Assembly (NCBI GenBank): GCA_016926505.1 | Contig: JAFGOM010000083.1 | Span: 1 to 64,000, forward strand | Direction of reading: 5' to 3' | DNA: 64,000 nucleotides | Source of the DNA: Methanospirillaceae archaeon | GTDB lineage: Archaea > Halobacteriota > Methanomicrobia > Methanomicrobiales > Methanospirillaceae | The notes under the pieces: model-generated | Told to the model about the DNA's origin: nothing | The model's database searches: none | What the model saw: only the letters and a program-made list of their open reading frames with translations | Made by a program: the position numbers and the translations under genes | Part shown: positions 18,040-26,351 of the stretch, piece after piece | Numbering within the stretch: position 1 is the stretch's first letter | Layout: each line of letters opens with the position of its first letter

Positions 18040-18294
18040 TCATACCTTTCTTCGGTAAATAAGCCAGGTTGCATACAGGAAAAAGAGCATCGAGAAAAAA
18101 GTCAGAATCTGCGAGAGATCACTGCTGATAGGTGGAAAAAACCGGTATAATAGATTCAGGAAGAGTAGGAGAAGAGAACCCAGTGCGAGATACAGGCCGT
18201 ACTGCCTGTTCTTCCGGTACATGAGAAGACCGAAAATGACGATCAGAACCTGGGCAATAATGATTCCGTCGGTAAGAAGCGAGGTAAGATTCAT
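18040..18294 (-). CDS. Small three-helix membrane protein, unknown function
   Basis: 84 residues with three hydrophobic segments (IIIAQVLIVIFGLLMY, LYLALGSLLLLFLNLLY, ILTFFSMLFFLYATWLIY) joined by short charged loops and ending RRKV. I do not recognise a family. The reading frame is clean and the helix spacing is regular, which supports a real gene. It is convergent with the site-2 protease gene; coexpression cannot be judged. Confidence 0.55.
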   Translation of the reverse strand: MNLTSLLTDGIIIAQVLIVIFGLLMYRKNRQYGLYLALGSLLLLFLNLLYRFFPPISSDLSQILTFFSMLFFLYATWLIYRRKV

Positions 18295-18450
18295 GTATCG
18301 TTTTTCTCATGCCAGATGGTAAAGGATTCTCTCAAGGAGAGAAACGATGGTTTTATTCATGTTTTATTCATTATTGTCTGGTACACGACGCAAAAATCCC
18401 GGTTCCGGGGTTTAGAATGCGCCGTTATGTGTTATTTTGACGAAACGTTT

Positions 18451-19152
18451 TTACAACTGCAGGGTCTGTTGTTTTCCGGAACCGTGATCGGTAACCGGAG
18501 CAATAAGAGAAGGACCTGTATTTTTTGGGTTGTTGACTGCCGGGGAGACCCTGTATGCAATAAGAGATGATGGATCTGCCGGCAGATGAGAGAGGTGAAT
18601 CTGAGAACATGTCTTCGTACCTCTCCCTGATAGAAATGGTATCTCTAATTGACGGCTCACGATAACCGGCATCCTATCGTGGATGCTCCTGACCGGTTCT
18701 TCTGCCGGACAGGTCAGGATAACGTAACAAAGACCGGTACGGTTTTTATCGTTTCCATCCTGTGCAACGATTCCTGCCATGGCAAAGAGATCACCGTCTT
18801 TTCGTGTGATATAGTACGGCACTTTGCGGTTCTGTACCTGTTTCCACTCAAAAAACCCGGAAGCAGGGATAAGGCAGGGAAGAGGTTCTTCCTCTGAAAA
18901 AAGGTTGATCGTCTTTTTTAGGTTCTCGGCGCGAAGGTTGTGAATGGTAGGGATATTCCTGCTTTTTTTCGGGTGATATCCCCAGGTTGCGCTTATAAGA
19001 GAGATCTCTGTTTCTTCTTTCTTTATGATGACAGGGGTGGATTGCAGAATACTGATGTTATATGCAGGAAGAGTTACTTCCGGAATCGATGATAGAAAGA
19101 ACCGTTCCTGTATCTCACCGATAGTTGCAGCAATACAGAATCTGCCACACAT
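18451..19152 (-). CDS. SOS response-associated peptidase family (HMCES/YedK)
   Basis: HMCES/YedK proteins bind single-stranded DNA and form a thiazolidine crosslink to abasic sites through Cys2, protecting them during replication. The protein begins MCGRFCIAA, has HNLRAENLKKTIN (conserved Asn/Arg/Glu), CLIPASGFFEWKQ with the active-site Glu, and SIHDRMPVIVS with the conserved His. 233 residues is a typical length. An in-frame ATG 60 nt upstream (19212) would bury Cys2 behind 20 extra residues, so the start must be 19152, where Met removal exposes the Cys. It lies 76 bp downstream of copA on the same strand and may share its transcript. Confidence 0.9.
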   Translation of the reverse strand: MCGRFCIAATIGEIQERFFLSSIPEVTLPAYNISILQSTPVIIKKEETEISLISATWGYHPKKSRNIPTIHNLRAENLKKTINLFSEEEPLPCLIPASGFFEWKQVQNRKVPYYITRKDGDLFAMAGIVAQDGNDKNRTGLCYVILTCPAEEPVRSIHDRMPVIVSRQLEIPFLSGRGTKTCSQIHLSHLPADPSSLIAYRVSPAVNNPKNTGPSLIAPVTDHGSGKQQTLQL

Positions 19153-19228
19153 AATACCATCATGGGTTTTTTGATATTTTGGTTTTTGTGCAGATGAATG
19201 AGAATGATCCAATCCGGAAATCAGGTTG

Positions 19229-21679
19229 TTATTCTCTTGTTTTCTGTGAATCCGGCTGATTTATCATCCTCGCAAGTGATGGCGGGGTATAACGCAGGAG
19301 CATCAGTGAGAAGGATATCACCGTTACCGAGGAGAATGCCATCGCAAGCGCACCATATTCAGGTCTGAACAAAATACCAAAGGCCGGATAGAGAATGCCT
19401 GCAGCGAAAGGAATCAGGACGGTATTGTAGGCAAACGCCCAGAACAGATTGAGTTTAATCTGTCTCATAACGGTCTTAGCAAGTTCTATCGCTGCAACGA
19501 CATGCACAAGACTGTCATTGAGAAGGACGATATCTGCACTCTCCATTGCAATATCTGTACCGCTCGCAAGAGCAATCCCGATATCTGCTTTGGCAAGAGC
19601 AGGAGAATCATTGATGCCGTCTCCGACAAAAACGACAACATCCCCGGATTCCTGTAACCGGCTTACTTCGCTTTCTTTCTGTTCCGGTCTTACTCCTGCA
19701 ATGAACCGGTTTACCCCCGTCATCTCTGCTATTGTTCCGGCTACCGTTTCTGAATCACCTGTTACCATTCCGGTATCATAACCCATTCCTGAAAGATATG
19801 ATATGACCTCTTTTGAACCCGGTTTCATTGTGTCCTGGATCGCCAGAAACCCGACAAGAGACGAGTTTTGTGTAACCAGAACCGTTGTGCTCCCTTTTGA
19901 TTCACAGGAAGCGATACGGTCTGCCATAGCGGGAGGAATAAAGATTCCTGCATCTTTGATCATCGCAAGATTGCCGGCAGAAGCAGGCGATCCGAAAACC
20001 TCTCCGGTTACACCTTTTCCCGGTATCGCGGTAAAATTGGTGACCGGAGAAGGAAACAGATGGCATTCATCTGCTTTTCTTAGGATCGCTGCTCCGAGTG
20101 GATGTTCTGAATAATGTTCGAGTGATGCGGTCAGGGTGAGGAGATCCTCTTTCCTGCCGGTGACTGCGTGGATAACGATTACCTCCGGTTTTCCCTGTGT
20201 GAGCGTTCCGGTCTTATCAAAAAGAATGGTGGAAATACGGTCTGATATCTCAAGAACTTCTCCGTTTCGTATGAGAATTCCAAGCGTTGCTCCCCGTCCG
20301 ATACCAACGGTTATTGCTGTTGGAGTGGCAAGGCCGAGAGCGCAGGGGCATGCAACCACGAGGACTGCAATAAAGACTGAGAGTGAGAATCCGGCACTCT
20401 CCCCTAACAGCAGATACCAGGTAAGTGACGCGAGTATCGCGATAGTGAGCACTACCGGAATAAACCATCTGACAGCGGTATCTGCGATACGCTCGACAGA
20501 AGGCCTGGAACTTTCTGCATCCCTGACAAGGTGAATAATGCGGGAGAGGAGCATCTCATCTCCGACGAACCTGACGGTGCAGGTTAAAAGACCGGATCCG
20601 TTGATGGTCCCCCCGATTACCTCATCATTCTTTTGTTTTTTTGCCGGTACTGACTCTCCGGTAACCATCGATTCATCAACATAACTGGTTCCTGACTGGA
20701 TAACCGAATCGACCGGGATACGTTCACCCGGCCTTATGACTATCTGATCCCCGGGCTGTAACGAGCCCGCCGGCACTCTCTCTTCTTTTCCATCCCTGAC
20801 AACAGAAGCTTCAGCCGGTGTCAGATCCATCAGGTGTCTTATCGCACTGGTTGTGCGGTGCTTTGCCCGGCTCTCGAGATACCGTCCGAGGGTGAGAAAC
20901 GAGGTGAGCATGATGGCGGTATCGTACATGATAAAATCAAAACCTGGAACGATCATGAATGTCGAGAGCATGCTTGCGATATATGCAACCGAGATGCCAA
21001 TGGCATACATGACATCCATGTTCAGACTGGCATATAAAAGGGCATGGATTGCAGACCTGACAATCGGATAGGCGAGATAGACAAAGAAAGGAGTTGCAAT
21101 AATGAAACTGACAAGCCCCATGGTGTGATGGTTCAGACCACTCAGCCACATAAAAAGTAAAAGAAAGCCTGATACTGCCAAACCAAGAACTGTCCTTGTG
21201 AATAACCCGATGCGTTCTTTTTTCGCATCCGTATCCTCTGAATATACGGTCTGCAGATAAGATTCCTTGATTGAAAATCCTGTGCTGTTGATAACGGTTT
21301 GTATCTGCTTCATACTGACCGCATGAGGGATAACCGTTATCATGGCCTCCCCTAAAACCACATTGACCTCGGCAGAGAGGATACCGGTTAAATCCAAAAG
21401 GGCTTTTTGTACGGTTTTTGCACATGCTGCACAGTGCATGCCGGAAATTCCAATGACGACCGGTTCTGATGCAACAAAATATCCTGCCCCGGTGATGGCA
21501 TATCCAAGTTCTGCGGTTGTGATGATACGAGAATCAAACACAACCGAGGCGATGCCGGTAGCCAGTGAAACATGAGCTCGTGATACCCCAAAAAGACCTG
21601 CCAGTTTTCTCTCGATAATCCCTGCACACGCTGCACAGTGCATGCCGGTAACCGGTATCTCTATCGTTGCGAGACTCAT
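19229..21679 (-). CDS. copA: Copper-exporting P1B-type ATPase with two heavy-metal domains
   Basis: ATP-driven export of Cu(I) across the membrane. The protein (816 residues from the chosen start) carries two N-terminal HMA domains, each with the metal-binding GMHCAAC motif. These are followed by eight membrane helices with the transport-site CPCALGLATPTA, the actuator motif TGESVPAKK, the phosphorylation site DKTGTLTQG, the SEHPLG motif of the N-domain and the hinge GDGINDSPALA. The CPC motif and paired HMAs favour Cu(I), though Ag(I) is handled by the same type. An ATG at 21721 would add 14 residues; MSLATIEIPVTGMHC at 21679 is the usual N-terminus. No CopZ or CopY/CsoR gene is adjacent. 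Confidence 0.95.
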   Translation of the reverse strand: MSLATIEIPVTGMHCAACAGIIERKLAGLFGVSRAHVSLATGIASVVFDSRIITTAELGYAITGAGYFVASEPVVIGISGMHCAACAKTVQKALLDLTGILSAEVNVVLGEAMITVIPHAVSMKQIQTVINSTGFSIKESYLQTVYSEDTDAKKERIGLFTRTVLGLAVSGFLLLFMWLSGLNHHTMGLVSFIIATPFFVYLAYPIVRSAIHALLYASLNMDVMYAIGISVAYIASMLSTFMIVPGFDFIMYDTAIMLTSFLTLGRYLESRAKHRTTSAIRHLMDLTPAEASVVRDGKEERVPAGSLQPGDQIVIRPGERIPVDSVIQSGTSYVDESMVTGESVPAKKQKNDEVIGGTINGSGLLTCTVRFVGDEMLLSRIIHLVRDAESSRPSVERIADTAVRWFIPVVLTIAILASLTWYLLLGESAGFSLSVFIAVLVVACPCALGLATPTAITVGIGRGATLGILIRNGEVLEISDRISTILFDKTGTLTQGKPEVIVIHAVTGRKEDLLTLTASLEHYSEHPLGAAILRKADECHLFPSPVTNFTAIPGKGVTGEVFGSPASAGNLAMIKDAGIFIPPAMADRIASCESKGSTTVLVTQNSSLVGFLAIQDTMKPGSKEVISYLSGMGYDTGMVTGDSETVAGTIAEMTGVNRFIAGVRPEQKESEVSRLQESGDVVVFVGDGINDSPALAKADIGIALASGTDIAMESADIVLLNDSLVHVVAAIELAKTVMRQIKLNLFWAFAYNTVLIPFAAGILYPAFGILFRPEYGALAMAFSSVTVISFSLMLLRYTPPSLARMINQPDSQKTRE

Positions 21680-21768
21680 GTATGTGCCTGTTGGATAACG
21701 GGAAATATAATGGTTGTTCAAAAGAATTTACCCTGAAATTCCGTGTTCAGCAGGTTAAAACCAAACGG

Positions 21769-21777
21769 TTTATGTAG
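21769..21777 (+). promoter_or_regulatory. TATA box of the DUF1805 gene
   Basis: GTTTATGTA is centred about 25 nt before the ATG at 21798, the spacing expected for a leaderless or nearly leaderless archaeal mRNA. No ribosome-binding site is seen before the ATG. Confidence 0.5.
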
Positions 21778-21797
21778 GTCTCATCCCAACGCTATGC

Positions 21798-22100
21798 ATG
21801 GAGAAAAATGAGTTAGTAATTGATAATAAAGTGGCAACCGGCTACGTAATTCCGATAGGTCCGGTGAATCTTGTTTTTGCAACCGGAGAGAAAGGACTCC
21901 TCGGTTGTGGTGCTATCGATGTAGCGGCACTGGCAAACTTTTCGTATCCTGCTGCACGGGTAAGGCCCGGAACCGGATCTTCAATCGGATCCCTCGACGA
22001 TCTGCTCTCCGGTGTGGTAAAAGAAGCAAACGGACCTGCAGAGAAACTGGGTTTATCAGTCGGGATGACGGGAAGAGAAGCCCTCTCTTTCCTGGTTTAA
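21798..22100 (+). CDS. DUF1805 (YunC) family protein
   Basis: A 100-residue soluble protein matching the YunC/DUF1805 family: VATGYVIPIGPVNLVFATGEKGLLGCGAIDV near residues 13-43, then AARVRPGTGSSIGSLDDLLSGVVKEAN. The family is found in Bacillus and many methanogens; I know of no assigned biochemical role. It is divergent from copA and followed by the nitrilase-family gene, with a spacing that allows cotranscription. Confidence 0.8.
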   Translation: MEKNELVIDNKVATGYVIPIGPVNLVFATGEKGLLGCGAIDVAALANFSYPAARVRPGTGSSIGSLDDLLSGVVKEANGPAEKLGLSVGMTGREALSFLV

Positions 22101-22205
22101 GATAAACAGGCAAGGTTTGTACACCCGAGCAGGTGGTATCATGGCAGACCCGGTATGGTACAGAAGTGCGTGGATAATGGAAGAGAAGATGAAGAGCTGG
22201 TTTGT

Positions 22206-23012
22206 GTGAGAATCGCTGCAGCACAGATGCAGCCCTGCTGGGAGGATCCAAAAGCAGGTCTCGAAAAAGCAGAAGAATGCATCAGAATTGCAGCTCGAGA
22301 GGGTGCATCATTCATTATCTTTCCTGAGCAGTTTGCAACCGGATGGGATCCCGAATCACACCGGCATATCCAGGCTCTTGACGGGGAAATAATTACTGCA
22401 TTGCAGGGCTTTGCCAGGAAATATGCGATTGCGATTCTGGGATCGGTTCGTGAGATTCATGATCCGCTCCCCAGAAATACCGCTGTCGCAATAGATAATA
22501 CGGGAGCGATTCTTGCATCATATGCCAAGATTCACCTCTTCTCCCCTGCCGGGGAAGATAAATGGTACAATCCAGGAGATGCCCTTGGCATCTTTTCACT
22601 GAATGATTTTCGGATTGGCATTGCTGTCTGTTATGATCTGAGGTTTGCAGATCTCTTCTCATTATATCGCGATGCAGGGGTTACCCTTCTCGTTGTACCT
22701 TCGTCATGGCCTGCAGAACGACAGGATCATTTCCTGCTTTTATCCAAAACCCGGGCTGTAGAGTTTCAGATGTACATTGCTGCAGTAAATATCACCGGCA
22801 CAACCCCGCAGGATCGGTATTGCGGGGGGTCACAGGTGATAAACCCTCTTGGAGAGTGTATTGCATCTGCAGATGACAGGGAAATGATTCTTCTCGCAGA
22901 TCTCTTTCCTGAACCGGTTGCAGATCTACGAAAAAAGTTTCCAATAGCTGCCGATAGAAGAACTGATCTCTACGGATGTCTCGGAATGGCAGAACGAAAC
23001 GATACGGTCTGA
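22206..23012 (+). CDS. Nitrilase-superfamily carbon-nitrogen hydrolase
   Basis: Hydrolyses an amide or related C-N bond; the substrate cannot be read from sequence. The Glu-Lys-Cys triad is intact: FPEQFATGW, SYAKIHLFSPAGE, and GIAVCYDLRFADLF. The omega-amidase-like FSPAGEDKWYNPG block and the final GCLG are also present. From the GTG at 22206 the product is 268 residues, typical for this branch; the frame opens at an ATG at 22155, which would add 17 charged residues before the family N-terminal RIAAAQMQP. Neither start has a strong ribosome-binding site, so the start is uncertain. Confidence 0.85.
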   Translation: MRIAAAQMQPCWEDPKAGLEKAEECIRIAAREGASFIIFPEQFATGWDPESHRHIQALDGEIITALQGFARKYAIAILGSVREIHDPLPRNTAVAIDNTGAILASYAKIHLFSPAGEDKWYNPGDALGIFSLNDFRIGIAVCYDLRFADLFSLYRDAGVTLLVVPSSWPAERQDHFLLLSKTRAVEFQMYIAAVNITGTTPQDRYCGGSQVINPLGECIASADDREMILLADLFPEPVADLRKKFPIAADRRTDLYGCLGMAERNDTV

Positions 23013-23207
23013 AATTCCCTCACGCTATCCGGGGATGTAAGAGAAGACACCATGAGTTTGATAACCCCTGATTCCCGCCTGAAATCTGCTTCATTGGCAT
23101 TGATAATCCCGGGACAGTATACTGATTTATCTTTGTGTTATAGTGGTTTTCAGGTATTCCTGTCGTCTGCTCTCTCTTTTTATGTCTGCAATCACGAACC
23201 TGCTCTC

Positions 23208-23218
23208 ACTATAAGTAT
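23208..23218 (+). promoter_or_regulatory. TATA box of thrC
   Basis: ACTATAAGTAT is centred about 29 nt before the thrC ATG (23242), which predicts a leaderless or very short-leader mRNA. The 230 bp upstream of thrC contains no other supported feature. Confidence 0.55.
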
Positions 23219-23241
23219 TTGCAGGATCAACAAGCTGCAGC

Positions 23242-24450
23242 ATGTTTGATCTCAGATGCATCAGTTGTGGTGCAGGATACCAGTCAGATGAGGTGATCTA
23301 TACCTGCAGGAGATGCGGACACCTGCTTGAGGTCCGGTATGATCCCGATACCATTCATATCTCCCGGGATGCGTGGAAGAGCAGGCCGCTTTCGGTGTGG
23401 CGATACCGCGAACTCCTGCCTGTATCAGGAGACCCGGTCACGCTGCAGGAAGGGGGGACTCCGCTCTATCATTTAAAACGAATCGGAGCAGAACTCGGGA
23501 TAAAAAACCTTTATGCAAAGCATGAAGGGATGAATCCTTCCGGTTCATTTAAGGATCGCGGGATGACAGTAGGGGTATCGATGGCACTGCAGCTGGGAAT
23601 GAAATCAGTAGCCTGTGCAAGTACCGGGAATACCTCAGCGAGCCTTGCGGCCTATGGAGCACGGGGTGGTATCCCCTCAATAGTGCTCCTGCCGGCAGGA
23701 AAGGTGGCCCTCGGGAAGATTGCCCAGGCATTGATGCATGGTGCGCGTGTCATCTCGATCAGGGGTAACTTTGATCAGGCTCTTGAGATCGTCAGGGATT
23801 TGTGCGAGAAGAAGGGGATGTACCTCCTGAACTCAGTCAATCCATACCGGCTTGAGGGTCAGAAGACTATCGGGTTTGAGGTCGTGGATCAGCTCGGCGG
23901 TGTTGTTCCTGACCGGATGGTTCTTCCGGTTGGAAATGCCGGGAACATATCTGCAGTACACAAGGGAATGCTTGAGCTGCAGGAATTCGGGCTCGCAGAC
24001 GGGATGCCGATGATGACCGGGATACAGGCAGCAGGTTCCGCTCCGGTTGTGCGTGCCATCCGGGAAAATCTCCCTGTTGTGATACCGGAAAAAAATCCTG
24101 AGACGATTGCGACTGCTATCCGGATCGGTGCTCCGGTGAATGCAGAGAAGGTACTGCGTGCCATCAGGGAGACCGGCGGTCTTGCACGATCAGTTACCGA
24201 TAGTGAGATTCTCGCGATGCAGCGTGATCTTGCAAGAATGGAAGGGATAGGAGTTGAACCTGCATCTGCCGCATCAGTGGCCGGTGTACGGAAACTGGTC
24301 GATGAAGGCGCCATTGATACTGATGAGACAATAGTCTGTGTTGTCACCGGACACCTCTTAAAGGATCCGGAGACGGTTATATCACAATGTGATCCCCCGG
24401 AAGAATGCGACGCAACCATAGAATCTTTACTACAGGCCTTACATCTGTAA
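23242..24450 (+). CDS. thrC: Threonine synthase
   Basis: PLP enzyme converting O-phosphohomoserine to threonine. The 402-residue protein has an N-terminal zinc ribbon (CISCG at 6-10 and CRRCGH at 22-27), LQEGGTPLYHLKR (68-80), the PLP lysine in NPSGSFKDRGM (K104), CASTGNTSASLAAYGA for phosphate and PLP binding, and VLPVGNAGNISAVHKG later. The zinc ribbon with this order is typical of archaeal and class II-like ThrC. The gene is monocistronic or leads the overlapping membrane-protein gene, whose start lies inside its last 46 nt. Confidence 0.94.
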   Translation: MFDLRCISCGAGYQSDEVIYTCRRCGHLLEVRYDPDTIHISRDAWKSRPLSVWRYRELLPVSGDPVTLQEGGTPLYHLKRIGAELGIKNLYAKHEGMNPSGSFKDRGMTVGVSMALQLGMKSVACASTGNTSASLAAYGARGGIPSIVLLPAGKVALGKIAQALMHGARVISIRGNFDQALEIVRDLCEKKGMYLLNSVNPYRLEGQKTIGFEVVDQLGGVVPDRMVLPVGNAGNISAVHKGMLELQEFGLADGMPMMTGIQAAGSAPVVRAIRENLPVVIPEKNPETIATAIRIGAPVNAEKVLRAIRETGGLARSVTDSEILAMQRDLARMEGIGVEPASAASVAGVRKLVDEGAIDTDETIVCVVTGHLLKDPETVISQCDPPEECDATIESLLQALHL

Positions 24451-25034
24451 TTATTATTGCATGCCTGGCAGGTCCGGTTTTTGCTCTTACCGCCGGGTAT
24501 CACGTGTCAGAGGATGGAACCCGGTACCAGGCCCTGATCGAGATCACCGATAAAGACACCTATTCCTTTTTTGATACCGGAATGCTCGGGGAAAGAGTTC
24601 CATTTGAGGTCTCAAATCTCTCTCTTCTGTACAACGGCGAGGAGGCACCTTTTGAGAAAACACGTGACGGAATACGCTTTGCACGAGGGGATTATATCCT
24701 CTCATTTGACAGGACAGTCCCGGCAAACCAGGTCCAGGGTCATTACGACGAGTCCTATACCAGTATGGTAACTCTTCCCTCGCAGTTTAGAATCGATAAC
24801 CCCCTTCTTACCGTTATAAGCCCCTCGTCGTACTCGATTGAGCATCATCCCAATAACACGACCACGATCTCATGGACAGACAGCAGGTTTTTCGAGGTGA
24901 AGTACTATTCAGAAGAACAACTCCAGGCACTCTATGCATTTGCCCAGTTCTGGCTGATTATTGCGATAGTACTCCTGCTGCCCTATTACCTGTATGGCCG
25001 CGTGGGATCTCCTGACCCGCCGGAAAAAGAATAA
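24405..25034 (+). CDS. Exported or membrane-anchored protein of unknown function
   Basis: 209 residues with an N-terminal signal peptide (MRRNHRIFTTG followed by VIIIACLAGPVFA), an extracellular beta-rich portion (about 30-175) and a single C-terminal membrane helix (AFAQFWLIIAIVLLLPYYLYG) with a short charged tail. The layout resembles DUF5803-type archaeal envelope proteins, but I cannot confirm the family. The ATG at 24405 lies 46 nt inside thrC; no later start keeps the signal peptide, so the overlap is probably real. It converges with the YIP1 gene only 5 bp away. Confidence 0.65.
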   Translation: MRRNHRIFTTGLTSVIIIACLAGPVFALTAGYHVSEDGTRYQALIEITDKDTYSFFDTGMLGERVPFEVSNLSLLYNGEEAPFEKTRDGIRFARGDYILSFDRTVPANQVQGHYDESYTSMVTLPSQFRIDNPLLTVISPSSYSIEHHPNNTTTISWTDSRFFEVKYYSEEQLQALYAFAQFWLIIAIVLLLPYYLYGRVGSPDPPEKE

Positions 25035-25039
25035 TTGGT

Positions 25040-25645
25040 TTATGCTGCGATTGCTGCAAATAAACCGATAATTGTCATCATCAGCATTGAGGCAATCAAC
25101 ACCATTCCAATGATAAGGATGGTCGGTACCAGGATAATCAGGATAGCTGATACGAGGCTTACTTTCTGCATCTCACGCATTCCGATAATAAACAGAACAA
25201 TTGACCAGATTGCCCCGATAATACCTATCATGGGGATCCATCCGATAAGGAGTGCCGGTGTGTTGGCATACATCACGGTCTTAAAGGTCTGGACAAGACC
25301 TTCTTCTCCTCCGAGAAGGGTAACAAAGACGTGGTAGTACAGGCCTGAGATAAAGATGCTGAAGAGTCCGATAAAGAAGATTACATAGATTGCAAGGATA
25401 CTCAGTTGTGCAAGTATCGCATTGACGATTCCTCCGAGATCAGCCATTCCGGGAATTGCTGTCAGAATCGGGATTATCGGGTTTAACTCCAGGTACATGA
25501 CAACGCCAAAGAGGATCGAGAAGAAGAGAAGCAGGATGACATAGTACTGGTATGCTTCTGCAAGTGTTGTTTCGCGTGCTTTTCGAAATGACTCAACAGG
25601 ATTGAACAGAAATCCTTTGATTAACTCTACCATCTGAACTGGCAT
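25040..25645 (-). CDS. YIP1 family membrane protein
   Basis: A 201-residue protein with five predicted membrane helices. The Yip1 pattern is visible: a cytosolic N-terminus with LIKGFLFNPVESFRKARE, then FKTVMYANTPALLIGWIPMIG and a following helix SIVLFIIGMREMQKVS. In eukaryotes Yip1 proteins act in vesicle traffic; in archaea the role is unknown. It stands alone between a convergent gene and a divergent one, with its start 26 bp from the next plus-strand open frame. Confidence 0.82.
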   Translation of the reverse strand: MPVQMVELIKGFLFNPVESFRKARETTLAEAYQYYVILLLFFSILFGVVMYLELNPIIPILTAIPGMADLGGIVNAILAQLSILAIYVIFFIGLFSIFISGLYYHVFVTLLGGEEGLVQTFKTVMYANTPALLIGWIPMIGIIGAIWSIVLFIIGMREMQKVSLVSAILIILVPTILIIGMVLIASMLMMTIIGLFAAIAA

Positions 25646-25785
25646 AGCTGAGAATGTATCTTCGATAACTTATGCATTACGATCGCATGACCGGAGAATT
25701 TTCTTTTGTTTTTCCCGGGAAAAAGCAATGCAGGAACGGGAAACGTAATACCCTCTTATTCATACCCTTTACTGATATTATCCCC

Positions 25786-26166
25786 GTGATACACGAAACA
25801 TCCTGTTTTGTTATCCTGATTCTCATTCTCTTGTCTGGTTGTGCTGCTTCTGTCGGTGCAGGAGATACGGGAAAATCTGTCGATCCCTATACTGTGTCCG
25901 GAGTGCTCCCGGTATACAGGAGTGACAACTGCAGGGAATCTGTGGGAACGACAATCTGTAACCCGGACTCTGAATCCTTAAATGCTCCAATCATGCAGAA
26001 TGAGGATACTGGAATCGTTATCATCGATATCCGCACCCCTGAAGAGGATGTGATATATCATATCCCCGGTGTAGGAAACTACGATTACACAGATCCTTTC
26101 TTCTTGAGAACCTGGCACAACGAAACAGGACGGGACCTGTTCTCAGATACTGCAGAACCGGTGTGA
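25786..26166 (+). CDS. Putative secreted or lipid-anchored hypothetical protein
   Basis: From the GTG at 25786 the protein is 126 residues with a hydrophobic leader (FVILILILLSGCAAS) that could be a signal peptide with a lipobox-like SGC. The mature part is polar and contains TGIVIIDIRTPEEDVIYHIP, with no family I recognise. The frame opens at an ATG at 25672, but the extra 38 residues are basic and look non-coding. No ribosome-binding site is evident, so both start and reality are uncertain. Confidence 0.4.
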   Translation: MIHETSCFVILILILLSGCAASVGAGDTGKSVDPYTVSGVLPVYRSDNCRESVGTTICNPDSESLNAPIMQNEDTGIVIIDIRTPEEDVIYHIPGVGNYDYTDPFFLRTWHNETGRDLFSDTAEPV

Positions 26167-26351
26167 AATCCGGAAAAATAGGTACAATCATGCAGGAACC
26201 CGTGTTTTCATATATTTGTAACATGGAGTGCAGGATCGAGGAATAGATTAAGGACGGATTCCCGGTTGTGGGATGATCTCCTGATTATTGTATTCTCTTC
26301 ATTACAAGAAGAAATCCGGTTTTTAATTTGTGCAAAAAGGGGAAAAAAATA

